This document shows positions 32,945 to 42,266 of a stretch of DNA of 42,266 nt, piece after piece. Positions within the stretch are counted from its first letter, which is position 1. The number at the start of each line of letters is the position of its first letter. Source of the stretch: Candidatus Heimdallarchaeota archaeon (GTDB lineage: Archaea; Asgardarchaeota; Heimdallarchaeia; Heimdallarchaeales; Heimdallarchaeaceae); contig JAUWEG010000010.1 of NCBI GenBank assembly GCA_030608385.1, forward strand, positions 1 through 42,266. Reading direction: 5' to 3'. The position numbers were made by a program, and so were the translations under genes. The notes under the pieces were generated by a model. It saw nothing but the letters and a program-made list of their open reading frames with translations, was not told the origin of the DNA and did no database searches.

Positions 32945-33259
32945 CTAACCGAATAGAGCACTTAGGCCTAAATCGGCATCTTCTTCTGGTTCTTCTTCTT
33001 TTTCTTCTTTAGCTTCTGCGGGTGCTGCTTTATCACTTGCAGCTCCAGGAGATGCTGCAGCTGGTGCAGCAGCCATAACAGTAGCTTTCAAAGCTTCTTC
33101 AATATTAACGTCTTTCAAGGCTGCTACTAAAGCTTTAATTCGAGATTCATCTATTTTTGCTCCAGCAGCTTCAAGTATTCCTTTTACCTTTGTTTGAGTA
33201 ATATTTTCACCTAATTCATGAAGTATTAATGCTGCATATACATATTCCATATTTTTCAC
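32945..33259 (-). CDS. rpl12: Ribosomal stalk protein P1/L12
   Basis: Archaeal P-stalk protein, 104 residues. The N-terminal dimerisation domain is MKNMEYVYAALILHELGENITQTKVKGILEAAGAKIDESRIKALV, followed by an Ala/Glu-rich hinge and the C-terminal EEDADLGLSALFG that binds translational GTPases. It follows uL10 directly, with GGTGAAAAAT before the ATG. Confidence 0.96.
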   Translation of the reverse strand: MKNMEYVYAALILHELGENITQTKVKGILEAAGAKIDESRIKALVAALKDVNIEEALKATVMAAAPAAASPGAASDKAAPAEAKEEKEEEPEEDADLGLSALFG

Positions 33260-34276
33260 CTATCCAAATAACGATCCTAACCCTAGATCTTCCTCGGGTT
33301 CTTCCTCAGATTCTTCCTCAGATTCTTCCTCGAGTTCTTTTGCTACAATAGTTTCAGTCTGTTGAACTTCTGGAGCTTCAGAAAGTTTGGCCTGAGCTTT
33401 ATCTGATAAAGCTCTTGAATCTTTTTCTGCTACAAAAGCTGCTACAGAAAGAGATCCTCTAACTGCTTTTGTGAGAATTAATGACAAAGATTTCTTTGTT
33501 AGAAATCCAGCATTAACTGAAAGATTGAGAGCTAATTGATGAGCATTTGAAAGTATCAATAACAAGCTTTGTTTTGTTATAAATCCAGCATTAACTGCTA
33601 GATTCAAAGCAGAATTGTAAGCCCATTGAAAGTTTACTCTATATTGCTCATAATCAAGTAACAAAGCATCCCCAAGAATGATTTCCCCGTCTTCAAAAGC
33701 AACAACAAAACTTAAACCAGTTTGAAAGGGATTTATATTTAATCTTCTTAAAAGAAGAGCAACTGTTCTATTTACACGGTCACCTTCTTTAGTTACAATC
33801 GCTTCCTCTGCGATACGTATTTGTCCCCCTTCAATCCTTGTTTTGAGTCCTAATGACTGTAATTCAGCAATGACAGGTCCAGGAGGGATTCCTGTATTCA
33901 TTGGTCTAATTATGACATCATTAGGTGCATATTGTCCAGCTTTTGCTGGTGCGGGTACTTTATTCTCATCCATGAAAGTAGCTAATTTGTAGGGATTTGT
34001 TTCACTTAGCAAGAATGCGCAGGAACCAACAATGTATTCTAATAGTTTTTCAATACCTGGAACCTTTTTCTTCAAATCAGAAATAGCGATTCTCATTAAG
34101 CTATTTCTAGCCATAACAATTTTAGCATCCTTTCGTAAATCTTTTCTCATTCTTTGAACAACGCTTGCATTGATATTATCAATCCTAACGAGTCCAATAA
34201 TGGGATAGGATGTGAGATCGTTCTTCAGTTTTATAACTATTTGTTTTTTCTTTTCAGAAACTTTTACGGTTGACAT
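33260..34276 (-). CDS. rpl10: Large ribosomal subunit protein uL10 (P0)
   Basis: uL10/P0 of 338 residues, which anchors the L12 dimers to the ribosome. The N-terminal rRNA-binding domain is recognised by IIGLVRIDNINASVVQRMRKDLR and the IVMARNSLMRIAI segment. The P1-binding spine has two similar helical units (ALNLAVNAGFITKQSLLLIL and ALNLSVNAGFLTKKSLSLIL). The C-terminus ends EEDLGLGSLFG like L12. The stop and the L12 start are adjacent, so they are co-translated. Confidence 0.97.
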   Translation of the reverse strand: MSTVKVSEKKKQIVIKLKNDLTSYPIIGLVRIDNINASVVQRMRKDLRKDAKIVMARNSLMRIAISDLKKKVPGIEKLLEYIVGSCAFLLSETNPYKLATFMDENKVPAPAKAGQYAPNDVIIRPMNTGIPPGPVIAELQSLGLKTRIEGGQIRIAEEAIVTKEGDRVNRTVALLLRRLNINPFQTGLSFVVAFEDGEIILGDALLLDYEQYRVNFQWAYNSALNLAVNAGFITKQSLLLILSNAHQLALNLSVNAGFLTKKSLSLILTKAVRGSLSVAAFVAEKDSRALSDKAQAKLSEAPEVQQTETIVAKELEEESEEESEEEPEEDLGLGSLFG

Positions 34277-34284
34277 TTTGCCAC

Positions 34285-34926
34285 CTACTTAACCTTTATT
34301 GCAGGACCCATTGTAGATTTAATGTAAATTGTACGTATGTTATTTTCCCCTTTTTCGAGTCTGTTTTCAACGCTTCTTACTATAGTCAATGCATTCTCAA
34401 CTATAGAATCATTTTCCATAGCTATAGTAGCAATCCTAGCATGAATTACGGGAGATTGTCTCAAACGGATTTGTATTGTCGTTTGAAGGTCATTGATGAG
34501 TGGTTTGATTGGTGCAGTTGGGGGTAAAGGTCTAGGCATTTTACCGCGAGGACCAAGGAACTTTCCCAAACTTCTACCAATGGTTGGCATCAATGAAGCT
34601 GTTGCGATAAAGAAATCATATTGTTGGGCTAATTTCTTTGCTATCTTAGGTTCTCTACTAATGTTGTCCAATTCATCTTTATTGATGATTCTAGCTGCTC
34701 CTGCTGATTCAGCGTCTACTAGATGCGATCCTTCTCCAAGCACACAAATCTTAACATCTTTCTCTAGAGGGTGAGGAAGTATAACATCCATCTGAAACCT
34801 CTTTGAAGGATCCTGAAGATTAATATCTTTGAGATTGATTGCTATATCAACTGATTCAACGAACTTACGAGCAGGTGAATCTTTTTTCATTTTTTCAATT
34901 GCAATTTTAAGTTCTTGTTCTACCAT
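34285..34926 (-). CDS. rpl1: Large ribosomal subunit protein uL1
   Basis: uL1 of 213 residues, the L1-stalk protein that helps release deacylated tRNA and often represses its own operon. Family segments are FVESVDIAINLKDINLQDPSKRF, the DFFIATASLMPTIGRSLGKFLGPRGKMP core, and the C-terminal IRTIYIKSTMGPAIKV. It is first in the uL1-uL10-L12 operon; uL11, often upstream in archaea, is not adjacent. Confidence 0.97.
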   Translation of the reverse strand: MVEQELKIAIEKMKKDSPARKFVESVDIAINLKDINLQDPSKRFQMDVILPHPLEKDVKICVLGEGSHLVDAESAGAARIINKDELDNISREPKIAKKLAQQYDFFIATASLMPTIGRSLGKFLGPRGKMPRPLPPTAPIKPLINDLQTTIQIRLRQSPVIHARIATIAMENDSIVENALTIVRSVENRLEKGENNIRTIYIKSTMGPAIKVK

Positions 34927-35039
34927 AAGTATCAGCCTCTACCACTTCCGTTAAGCCCATTGACAACGGTCAACGTGGTCAGAACTTAAGAGAAGAAAAG
35001 AATGTCTGCTTTTAAATCTTATCAAATGCGAGAGTATGA

Positions 35040-37871
35040 TTAAGGATTTGTTGTCTCTTTAATCCCAAGAGAGAATCTTGTAAGAATGCTATAAGCTTCA
35101 TTTGGAGTCAAGATATTCTCTGAAATAAAGTCCACAACCAAAGTTTTTACTGTGCAAAAGACTAGATTTTCATCGTACTCAAGGTTTCTCTTCGTAGATA
35201 TTGCGGAAATCAAGGAATGAAGTTCTCTCACATCAGTAAGCAAAGTAGAAATCTCCTCGGTGGAACATTCATTGAGTATAGTAGATTTCACAACTTTTGC
35301 GCCCATATTGTACTTCAAGCAGTTTTTCTCGCTATCCTCTTGAAAACACAATTGTTCGCATATCAGATTTTCAGGTAATAGTCCAGCGGAGGAAATGAAA
35401 TCTAAAGTATCTTTTTCTATAATCATTTTCTTGTTAGAATCGATTTTCGATACGTCTTTTGGTATGAAACTATCCAATTTATTTTGTGATAGATTATGTT
35501 TTTTGCTTACTAATTTCTTGCCTCTTCCAATAGCATTTGCATTGCTCTGTTGAAAAATTGAAGTTCGCATATCTATGAAGCTTTTAAACAACAACGGAAA
35601 AACGCTTCTACCATATTTTTTTAGCATTTTTGACTGATATTCTGCAAAGCTAATGGGATCTGTCATTAAGTCTAGTGTTTGAATCTTTACAGCAGAATCT
35701 GAACCTTCGAAGAATAAGAAACAATGTCGTGAAGGTAAGCTTTGAATGTTAGATATTTCATCCTCTTCTAAATTTAGAGCCTTAGCAATAATATCTGTTT
35801 TTTCACTTGATCTGAATACAAACTTAGTAGCAGAATTACCATGAACAATTTTGCTTACACTATCCCACATTTGAAATATTGTGATGTGCCCTATACCTAA
35901 GCTCCTTCCTAATAAAAAATTATTTTCAGCAGTAATTAAAGATGCAGAGCTTTCAGAATGATAAAAATTAGGGATTATATTGATTGCTTCTTCTAGAACT
36001 ACTAAATATCTCAAATTGCTTGTCATTTCTTTTGCAGATGCTTGTCTATAGAGCATTTTGAGTATTAAATTACACACCAAAAAAATATCTGAGGGTCTTG
36101 CTGCTCTTCTTTGAAATTGGCTTAAATCAAGAATAATACTCTTACCTTTGTCTAGAAGAGAAAGATCCAAAGTGGTTCTCATAGCCCCTAGAATCTCAAA
36201 ATTAATCGGATTGAAAATAAAATTCAATCTATTCAAAACAGCATCTATTGTCTGCTGTAAATAAGTAATGTTGGAATGAACTTGTAATTCACGTGAAACC
36301 TTGAAAATATTCTCCACAAAGACTTGTAAATTCCTCTTTGGAGAGTTGTGAGTCAATATGAGAGCACTCTCAAACAGATTCTTCATTGCAGGTGTGAACT
36401 CTTGATTAGAAGAAACCAACATTTCCTCAATAATTAACAGAGTATTATGTAAATCATCAGAATCAGTGGTTTCAAAAATATTCAAACATAATGGATGGGG
36501 TTTTCCAATTGTGTATATCTCAACATTTGGGTGGTCAGTGAATGTTCTTGCATATTCACCCTTAATATCGAAAACCAATGTACTAACCTTATTTTCTAGT
36601 AGTTGTGCTATAACAGAAGTGATTAAGTAAGATTTTCCTCTACCAATTTGCCCCGCAACCTCAAGATTAAACAAGAAATCTTTTAAGCTAAGGGAAATCT
36701 CTTCTCCCATATCACTGTCACCTACCATTTTACCAACAAGGATCTGTTCATCTTCACCCCTTAGAAAAGAAGTGCTAAAAACATCTTTCTTAGCACTAAC
36801 GGGTAAAGATCCACCCCTATAAGCCATAGGAACATGCACTAAGGACGCGATATCATCAATTAATACAGATTCTTTCTTACGAATTGGGGAGAAAACTAAA
36901 CTGAGGAAATCCCTGTTAGGTGTTATAATTTTTCTTTTCTTTTTGGATAACCCAGACGCATTTAAAATAAATGACTCTGTAACATTGTCTTCAGATAGAA
37001 GAAGAAGATCAAAAACAATTTTCTTGGATTCTCTCCTTTTCTTATCTGTCTTAATGATAAAACAAGTATCCTTTATATCATTCTTAACAAAGATGTTATA
37101 CATTTGATCAGTCATATTAAATTGAGTAATCAACTCAGAAGAAGATTCAATTTTACTCTTGACTTTCATTTGATTAAGAGCTTGAACAAGATCTTTAGTC
37201 TGGTCACCGTTCAAAGTTTTGATTCTGCAATCATAGTGACTATCAATAGAATTAGAAATGAAGATAATATCTCGATTTAATCGCTGATTAGTTCTACCCT
37301 TTAACCAACCTCTAGAAATAACAGGAAAAAATATGCTTACTCCCTTAGCATGTTTATAAATTGCTAACATTCTATCTTTTGTTCTCAATGAAAGGCAATT
37401 AATGAAGGCTTCATGAATCTTGTTAGAATAACTACTGTGACTAAATTTATTGTTGCCGTTTCCTGTTGAGGAAGAAATCATTACTACACCAATCTTTCTA
37501 AAAAAGAAGGGTAGAAACAATTTCTTTTGAGTGTAAAATTCTGTATCATCAATGTTGTAGAAAGGTAATAATCTAACTGCAATGAAAATTAATAATATAG
37601 CTGAAATTGAGGAAATAAAGACTAAATTAGTAAAGAGGTTAACAAAGAGATTCTTCAAAAAAAGAGCAGTTTTTTCACTGAAAGCGGCTATAGAAACGAA
37701 AAAATCAGATGGAAACAATTTCAGTAACTCTGGAAAGAGAAATATAAAAGAAACAAAACCAATAATAATTACACAAATCCAGGGAAGAATCACTCTAATA
37801 ATCCTTCTAGTATTAGTTTGCTTTTGTTTATTAGAATTATAACGAAACTGAGATTTCTTCTTTTTAGTCAT
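35040..37871 (-). CDS. Membrane-anchored HerA/VirD4-like ATPase
   Basis: A 943-residue protein with two N-terminal hydrophobic segments (IIRVILPWICVIIIGFVSFIFLF near 25-48 and FTNLVFISSISAILLIFIAVRLL near 78-102) and a cytoplasmic P-loop domain of the HerA/FtsK/VirB4 type (DUF87-like). Walker A is GQIGRGKS near residue 406, followed by STLVFDIKGEYARTF; Walker B is YLVVLEEAINII near 620. In this class, membrane-anchored hexamers move DNA or proteins across membranes or along chromosomes. Its divergent upstream region is shared with the acidic peptide gene at 38084. No conjugation relatives are nearby, so a housekeeping or transport role is open. Confidence 0.75.
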   Translation of the reverse strand: MTKKKKSQFRYNSNKQKQTNTRRIIRVILPWICVIIIGFVSFIFLFPELLKLFPSDFFVSIAAFSEKTALFLKNLFVNLFTNLVFISSISAILLIFIAVRLLPFYNIDDTEFYTQKKLFLPFFFRKIGVVMISSSTGNGNNKFSHSSYSNKIHEAFINCLSLRTKDRMLAIYKHAKGVSIFFPVISRGWLKGRTNQRLNRDIIFISNSIDSHYDCRIKTLNGDQTKDLVQALNQMKVKSKIESSSELITQFNMTDQMYNIFVKNDIKDTCFIIKTDKKRRESKKIVFDLLLLSEDNVTESFILNASGLSKKKRKIITPNRDFLSLVFSPIRKKESVLIDDIASLVHVPMAYRGGSLPVSAKKDVFSTSFLRGEDEQILVGKMVGDSDMGEEISLSLKDFLFNLEVAGQIGRGKSYLITSVIAQLLENKVSTLVFDIKGEYARTFTDHPNVEIYTIGKPHPLCLNIFETTDSDDLHNTLLIIEEMLVSSNQEFTPAMKNLFESALILTHNSPKRNLQVFVENIFKVSRELQVHSNITYLQQTIDAVLNRLNFIFNPINFEILGAMRTTLDLSLLDKGKSIILDLSQFQRRAARPSDIFLVCNLILKMLYRQASAKEMTSNLRYLVVLEEAINIIPNFYHSESSASLITAENNFLLGRSLGIGHITIFQMWDSVSKIVHGNSATKFVFRSSEKTDIIAKALNLEEDEISNIQSLPSRHCFLFFEGSDSAVKIQTLDLMTDPISFAEYQSKMLKKYGRSVFPLLFKSFIDMRTSIFQQSNANAIGRGKKLVSKKHNLSQNKLDSFIPKDVSKIDSNKKMIIEKDTLDFISSAGLLPENLICEQLCFQEDSEKNCLKYNMGAKVVKSTILNECSTEEISTLLTDVRELHSLISAISTKRNLEYDENLVFCTVKTLVVDFISENILTPNEAYSILTRFSLGIKETTNP

Positions 37872-37977
37872 AGTATATTCCTTCTGAGAAATTCAAAGTA
37901 TAGGAGATAATCAAAGGAGATACCACCTTAGAATATAAAAATACCAAAAAAAAGTGAAAAATAGCTCAGTTTCATAA

Positions 37978-37991
37978 TTGTGATGTCACAA
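37978..37991. promoter_or_regulatory. 14-base palindrome between the HerA-like and peptide D genes
   Basis: TTGTGATGTCACAA is a perfect inverted repeat (TTGTGA and TCACAA around TG) of operator size. It lies about 107 bases upstream of the HerA-like ATG on one side and some 30 bases upstream of the TATA-like box of peptide D on the other, in a shared divergent promoter region. Confidence 0.5.
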
Positions 37992-38004
37992 AATTTTCTA
38001 GCCC

Positions 38005-38033
38005 ACTATATACCTTCTTACGAGTATTATATT
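38005..38033 (+). promoter_or_regulatory. Candidate promoter of peptide gene D
   Basis: Two TATA-like boxes, ACTATATACC (38005-38014) and GTATTATATT (38024-38033), precede the peptide gene. The second would give a start near 38055 and a leader of about 20-30 bases. I cannot choose between them. Confidence 0.4.
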
Positions 38034-38083
38034 GAGAGTTAATCTGCATTCAGCAGAAAAGCTACTATCCGATGAGTATGAGT

Positions 38084-38152
38084 ATGATGAAGAACCAAAC
38101 TTATGATCCAACAGACGACGATGATGTAATTCCTCCGATGTATTATCCTTAA
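38084..38152 (+). CDS. Acidic micro-peptide D (22 residues), TPR-associated family
   Basis: A tiny gene whose product begins MMKNQTYDP, has an acidic TDDDDV and ends IPPMYYP. With the start at 38084 it aligns residue for residue at the front with copies A and C: MM, four residues, [Y/F]DP. Upstream in-frame ATGs at 38078 and 38072 would add MSMS. The end lacks the final Asn of A and C, but keeps PP, an aromatic pair and P. It lies beside the second TPR-like gene (38221-39903), convergent with it, as A-C lie beside the first. No signal peptide. A T-rich stretch follows. Confidence 0.7.
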   Translation: MMKNQTYDPTDDDDVIPPMYYP

Positions 38153-38165
38153 GAGGGGTTAATTC

Positions 38166-38190
38166 TATTTTTTTTATTTTTCTTAATTTA
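38166..38190 (+). terminator. T-rich terminator after peptide gene D
   Basis: TCTATTTTTTTTATTTTTCTT follows the peptide stop by about 15 bases and fits an archaeal T-tract terminator. It also lies in the gap to the convergent TPR-like gene. Confidence 0.5.
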
Positions 38191-38220
38191 ATTTAGTCTT
38201 ATTTCTTTTTTCAATTCAGT

Positions 38221-39903
38221 CTAAATTGAATCTAGAACCATTCTCTTCGATTCTTCATTGAAAATATCCATAAAAGCCGTATGTCGGAATTTATCGGTGA
38301 AGCTACTTATTGTCTTTTTTGAGGCTACAAGTTTTTGGTAGAAGTTTATTTCTTCTGCAATTTTATTGAAAGTTTTATTTCTACACATTTCCTCTAATTT
38401 ACTTAGCTCTACTGCGATTGTTGCATCAGAAGGATCATTAATATATTTTGAAAGTAGACTGAAAATGTCTTTCCAAATAGATAAAATGGGTTCTTTACTT
38501 CTGGCAGTTTCTTTCGTGAAGTTCCTTAAAATTTCGTCAAACTTTTGATAATTGCCTTTTGAAAGGTAAATTTTTGCCAACAATATATCAAGATAATGTG
38601 GATCATATACATAATCGCGTAAGGAAGAAATCTTGTCTTCTATAACTATTTCACTAGTGGTGTATGAATCATGAGTTATAAGAAGTTGATGAAGAACTAG
38701 ATAAACATCATCCTTAGATTCGTGTATTTCATCATCTAAGAGCTCACTTAATTGCTTATTATTTGTAGTTTCATTAAGGAGGAGTTTTTGAGAGATTCTT
38801 TTTTTGGATAATGTTCTTTTTGTATAATTATAGAGTTTTTTCAAAGAATTATCTTGTATATTATCAATATCTAAATCCAATTGGACAAAGATGAAGAGCA
38901 AGGTAAAATATGAACCAAAATATACTTTTTTTCTGTTTTTTTGAATATAATTAAACTTAACGTAATCATCTTCCATAAAATTAACAAGTTCTACAAGAAG
39001 TTCATAGGATTCTTGAAATTTACCTTGGAAAGCATAATATCTACTCAAAAGCCTCAAAGTATATGTATGTTCATACATCAGCTCTTTCTGTAAACCCTCA
39101 TATTTTATTTTCTCATATGAGTTCTTAAGATAGGATATGGTATGTTCTATTTTGTGGTCTATTGCAGAAATTGTTCCAGCACACCAATACAACAAAATGG
39201 CTTGAGAACTAGTTATTTTATCCTGTATTTTTTCTTTTTGAAAAACCCATTTTAGTAGATCTTCCGTTTTCTTTTTTTGATTCAGAAAGATATAATAATT
39301 AAGTAATAAGGTAAGAGATTTAATCATTCCTGAAGAGTTCTTACTTTCAAGATAATAGTAATCAAAGCACTTTTTCATGTTTCTAATTGCGGATTTGTAA
39401 TCTTTGTCTGATAATGATAAATAAAATGTATGGGCATAAAGTAAAGCATAATATGATTCTGGATAATCTTTTTTGAAAGGTTTCAGAATTTGTTCTGCTT
39501 CAGTCAGTTGATCCCTAGCTTTTTGGTTATTCCTTTTTAACTGATTAAACAGAGCCTTTGCAGTTAAAACATTTGCTTGATGTTCAACATTTCTAGTTGA
39601 AAGTGCAATTTTTTCCATTTCCTTTATTTGAGATTTAACTTCTTCTTCATTCTCTGTAAAATCATAATAATAGGTTTGTAAATAGTATAACCAGTAAATT
39701 GTGAATAAATAATTAGTATCAAACTTTTCTTTGAGTTCATCAATAATGGTTCTTAAAAGGTTAGTCACTTCTGATGATTTCTCATTTGCGCAAACTATCT
39801 TCAAATCTGAAAAATAATTTTCATCAGAAACAATATCATGCAATCTATTTTGGTACTCAAAAACGTTCTTCCTTATTTTTTGAAAATCTTCAATATCTAG
39901 CAT
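38221..39903 (-). CDS. TPR-like helical repeat protein 2, neighbour of peptide gene D
   Basis: A 560-residue soluble protein made almost wholly of paired helices with TPR-like spacing, for example EHQANVLTAKALFNQLKRNN, TLRLLSRYYAFQGKFQESYELL and LLAKIYLSKGNYQKFDEIL. No signal peptide, membrane segment or HTH. It is a paralogue of the protein at 7767-9341: near residue 40 it has ANEKSSEV, and further on LLLNETTNNKQLSE, in the same order. Unlike the first it lacks the Cys cluster. The ATG is preceded by GGGGATAAAGC, and a TATA-like GTAATATATAAC lies near 39935-39945. It is convergent with peptide D. A peptide-receptor role is inferred from context only. Confidence 0.75.
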   Translation of the reverse strand: MLDIEDFQKIRKNVFEYQNRLHDIVSDENYFSDLKIVCANEKSSEVTNLLRTIIDELKEKFDTNYLFTIYWLYYLQTYYYDFTENEEEVKSQIKEMEKIALSTRNVEHQANVLTAKALFNQLKRNNQKARDQLTEAEQILKPFKKDYPESYYALLYAHTFYLSLSDKDYKSAIRNMKKCFDYYYLESKNSSGMIKSLTLLLNYYIFLNQKKKTEDLLKWVFQKEKIQDKITSSQAILLYWCAGTISAIDHKIEHTISYLKNSYEKIKYEGLQKELMYEHTYTLRLLSRYYAFQGKFQESYELLVELVNFMEDDYVKFNYIQKNRKKVYFGSYFTLLFIFVQLDLDIDNIQDNSLKKLYNYTKRTLSKKRISQKLLLNETTNNKQLSELLDDEIHESKDDVYLVLHQLLITHDSYTTSEIVIEDKISSLRDYVYDPHYLDILLAKIYLSKGNYQKFDEILRNFTKETARSKEPILSIWKDIFSLLSKYINDPSDATIAVELSKLEEMCRNKTFNKIAEEINFYQKLVASKKTISSFTDKFRHTAFMDIFNEESKRMVLDSI

Positions 39904-40221
39904 GCTTTATCCCCACAATAACCTTTCCTCGGGTTATATATTACTAATAAATATTATACTTGTAAATAAGTAGAGAATTCACTATAAAATTCCTTCGTAA
40001 AAAAGGGACAGGGGGAAAAAAGAAATAGAGGAATCCCCAATTGCTAAAAAAGCTAAACTATCCTTTCCTTGTCACCACCCTCTATTTCTCATAGGTGGTA
40101 CTAGAGTATTATCTTTAATCTCCAAAGAAAAATTGTGTCAAATACTTTCAGAGTTAATTTACCGACTTTAAGCCTCTAAACTGTGAATATTATAGAAACT
40201 GTATAACAGGAAAAAGAGCAA
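39904..40221. other. Intergenic region with an 11-base inverted repeat
   Basis: No gene is supported in this stretch between the TPR-like gene and the rRNA leader. AGAAATAGAGG (40021-40031) and CCTCTATTTCT (40079-40089) form a perfect 11-base inverted repeat with a 47-base spacer, and a smaller ACCACC/GGTGGT pair overlaps its right arm. It may be a regulatory site of the TPR-like gene or part of a structured RNA. Confidence 0.4.
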
Positions 40222-40708
40222 AGTATATATATCGAACTCCATTTAAGTATATTGCCACGAACAGTCAGACTCACGTCTGATGAGTGGATGTTAAGCCATG
40301 TCTTTAGAGCGGGTTCGGCTAAAAGAATCCGCTCCTTTACGTTTACTGATTCTTCCGAATTTACGATTGATTTTCTGTAGAGGCAAAAAACACTCAAATA
40401 GCAACCAATAAAAGAGAAGAGACAGTAGTCATATCTGCAAGAGTGCAATATTAGTTATTGTATGGTGTCTACAATAAGCCATTTAACGATAACTTAAAAA
40501 ACCCTTGCAAAACATAAAAAAGTACTGTATGAATTTTACACTCACCTCCAAGGAAAACAAGAACTCCGAGATGTTCTGATGCTACAGAAATTTAGAGAAT
40601 TTTAAGGAACAAATTTAGTATGTACAAAAAACACTAGTACGTGTATGTGCGCTAAAAAAGTTCAATTCATGGAAGATAGCAAATAGATCGTATCATAATC
40701 GAATCAGG
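40222..40708 (+). promoter_or_regulatory. 16S rRNA leader with promoter and hairpins
   Basis: AAGTATATATATCG (40221-40234) is a strong TATA box; transcription would start near 40257. The leader then folds readily: TCAGAC/GTCTGA with a TCAC loop (40265-40280), a ten-pair stem GAGCGGGTTC/GAATCCGCTC with an eight-base loop (40307-40334), and TTATTGT/ACAATAA further on (about 40454-40476). A C box-like TGATGA (40279-40284) and a CTGA near 40346 are present but no clear C/D guide. It is most simply the rRNA precursor leader; a separate small RNA at its start is possible. Confidence 0.5.
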
Positions 40709-42181
<1,473 letters not shown>

Positions 42182-42189
<8 letters not shown>

Positions 42190-42213
42190 CGTTCGGAGGT
42201 CTCCAAGACCTCC
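42182..42213 (+). other. Alternative hairpins at the 16S 3' end
   Basis: ACCTCC (42182-42187, the anti-Shine-Dalgarno) can pair with GGAGGT (42195-42200). The same GGAGGTCT (42195-42202) instead pairs perfectly with AGACCTCC (42206-42213) around a CCA loop. The two structures exclude each other and lie at the processing site of the precursor. Confidence 0.5.
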
Positions 42214-42266
42214 AAACCCTTTATTCTCTATTTCTGTAGTATCATTCTCTCGGGGTTCTTGTATTC

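Noticed and set aside
40264-40305. Hammerhead-like CTGATGAG segment in the rRNA leader
   Set aside because: The required GAAA core strand and matching stem are missing.
40176-40448. A 90-codon minus-strand frame in the rRNA leader
   Set aside because: It runs antisense through the leader hairpins, has an odd Cys/Tyr-rich composition and no family resemblance.

Overview
The window is AT-rich archaeal DNA, most likely from an Asgard archaeon, possibly a Heimdallarchaeia-like lineage. The archaeal core set is clear: archaeal and eukaryote-type ribosomal proteins, Rpo3 with ferredoxin domains, TFB, Orc1/Cdc6, RFC small subunit, multi-OB RPA, an archaeal PAC2 protein and tRNAs with encoded CCA. 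Eukaryote-like genes sit beside it: a Rab/Ras-type GTPase, a roadblock-like protein, a probable OSTC-like oligosaccharyltransferase subunit and a GIFT/IFT52-like surface protein. The lineage is inferred from gene content; no search was run.

Layout. 1-7.1 kb, minus strand: PAC2, then uL2-uL23-uL4-uL3 (a shortened S10-type cluster), RtcA, and uS9-uL13-eL18-Rpo3. 7.2-10 kb: a small prepilin, tRNA-Leu, a TPR-like protein, and three unannotated micro-genes encoding related acidic peptides of 18-24 residues. 10-17.7 kb: Orc1/Cdc6, a small wHTH protein, tRNA-Glu, TruA, RFC small subunit, a three-gene type IV pilus motor/platform operon (ATPase plus a platform protein split in two), and TFB. 18-25.7 kb: a large surface protein, a membrane microprotein, RPA with a co-transcribed HTH protein, and a GIFT-like membrane protein. 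25.9-29.2 kb: tRNA-Thr, NadE, a small membrane protein, a RadB-like ATPase, the OSTC-like protein and a tandem winged-helix protein. 29.3-32.9 kb: a KaiC-like / roadblock-like / FIST / small GTPase / Cys-pair protein operon that looks like a signalling module. 32.9-37.9 kb: P-stalk proteins L12, uL10, uL1, and a membrane-anchored HerA/VirD4-like ATPase. 38.0-39.9 kb: a fourth acidic peptide gene beside a second TPR-like protein. 40.2-42.2 kb: a structured leader and the 16S rRNA.

The strongest candidate for an undescribed system is the pairing of two paralogous TPR-like proteins (7767-9341 and 38221-39903) with four tiny genes (9481-9549, 9662-9718, 9739-9813, 38084-38152). The peptides share a plan: usually MM, four residues, [Y/F]DP, an acidic D-rich middle, PP, and an aromatic-rich end closing in P or PN. 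Copies in the two loci differ mostly at synonymous third positions, so they look like selected coding sequences. The arrangement recalls TPR-receptor/peptide systems of bacteria (RRNPP family, arbitrium), but no export signal is visible, so an intracellular ligand or inhibitor is equally possible. One copy has an in-frame TGA exactly where the others carry an aromatic residue.
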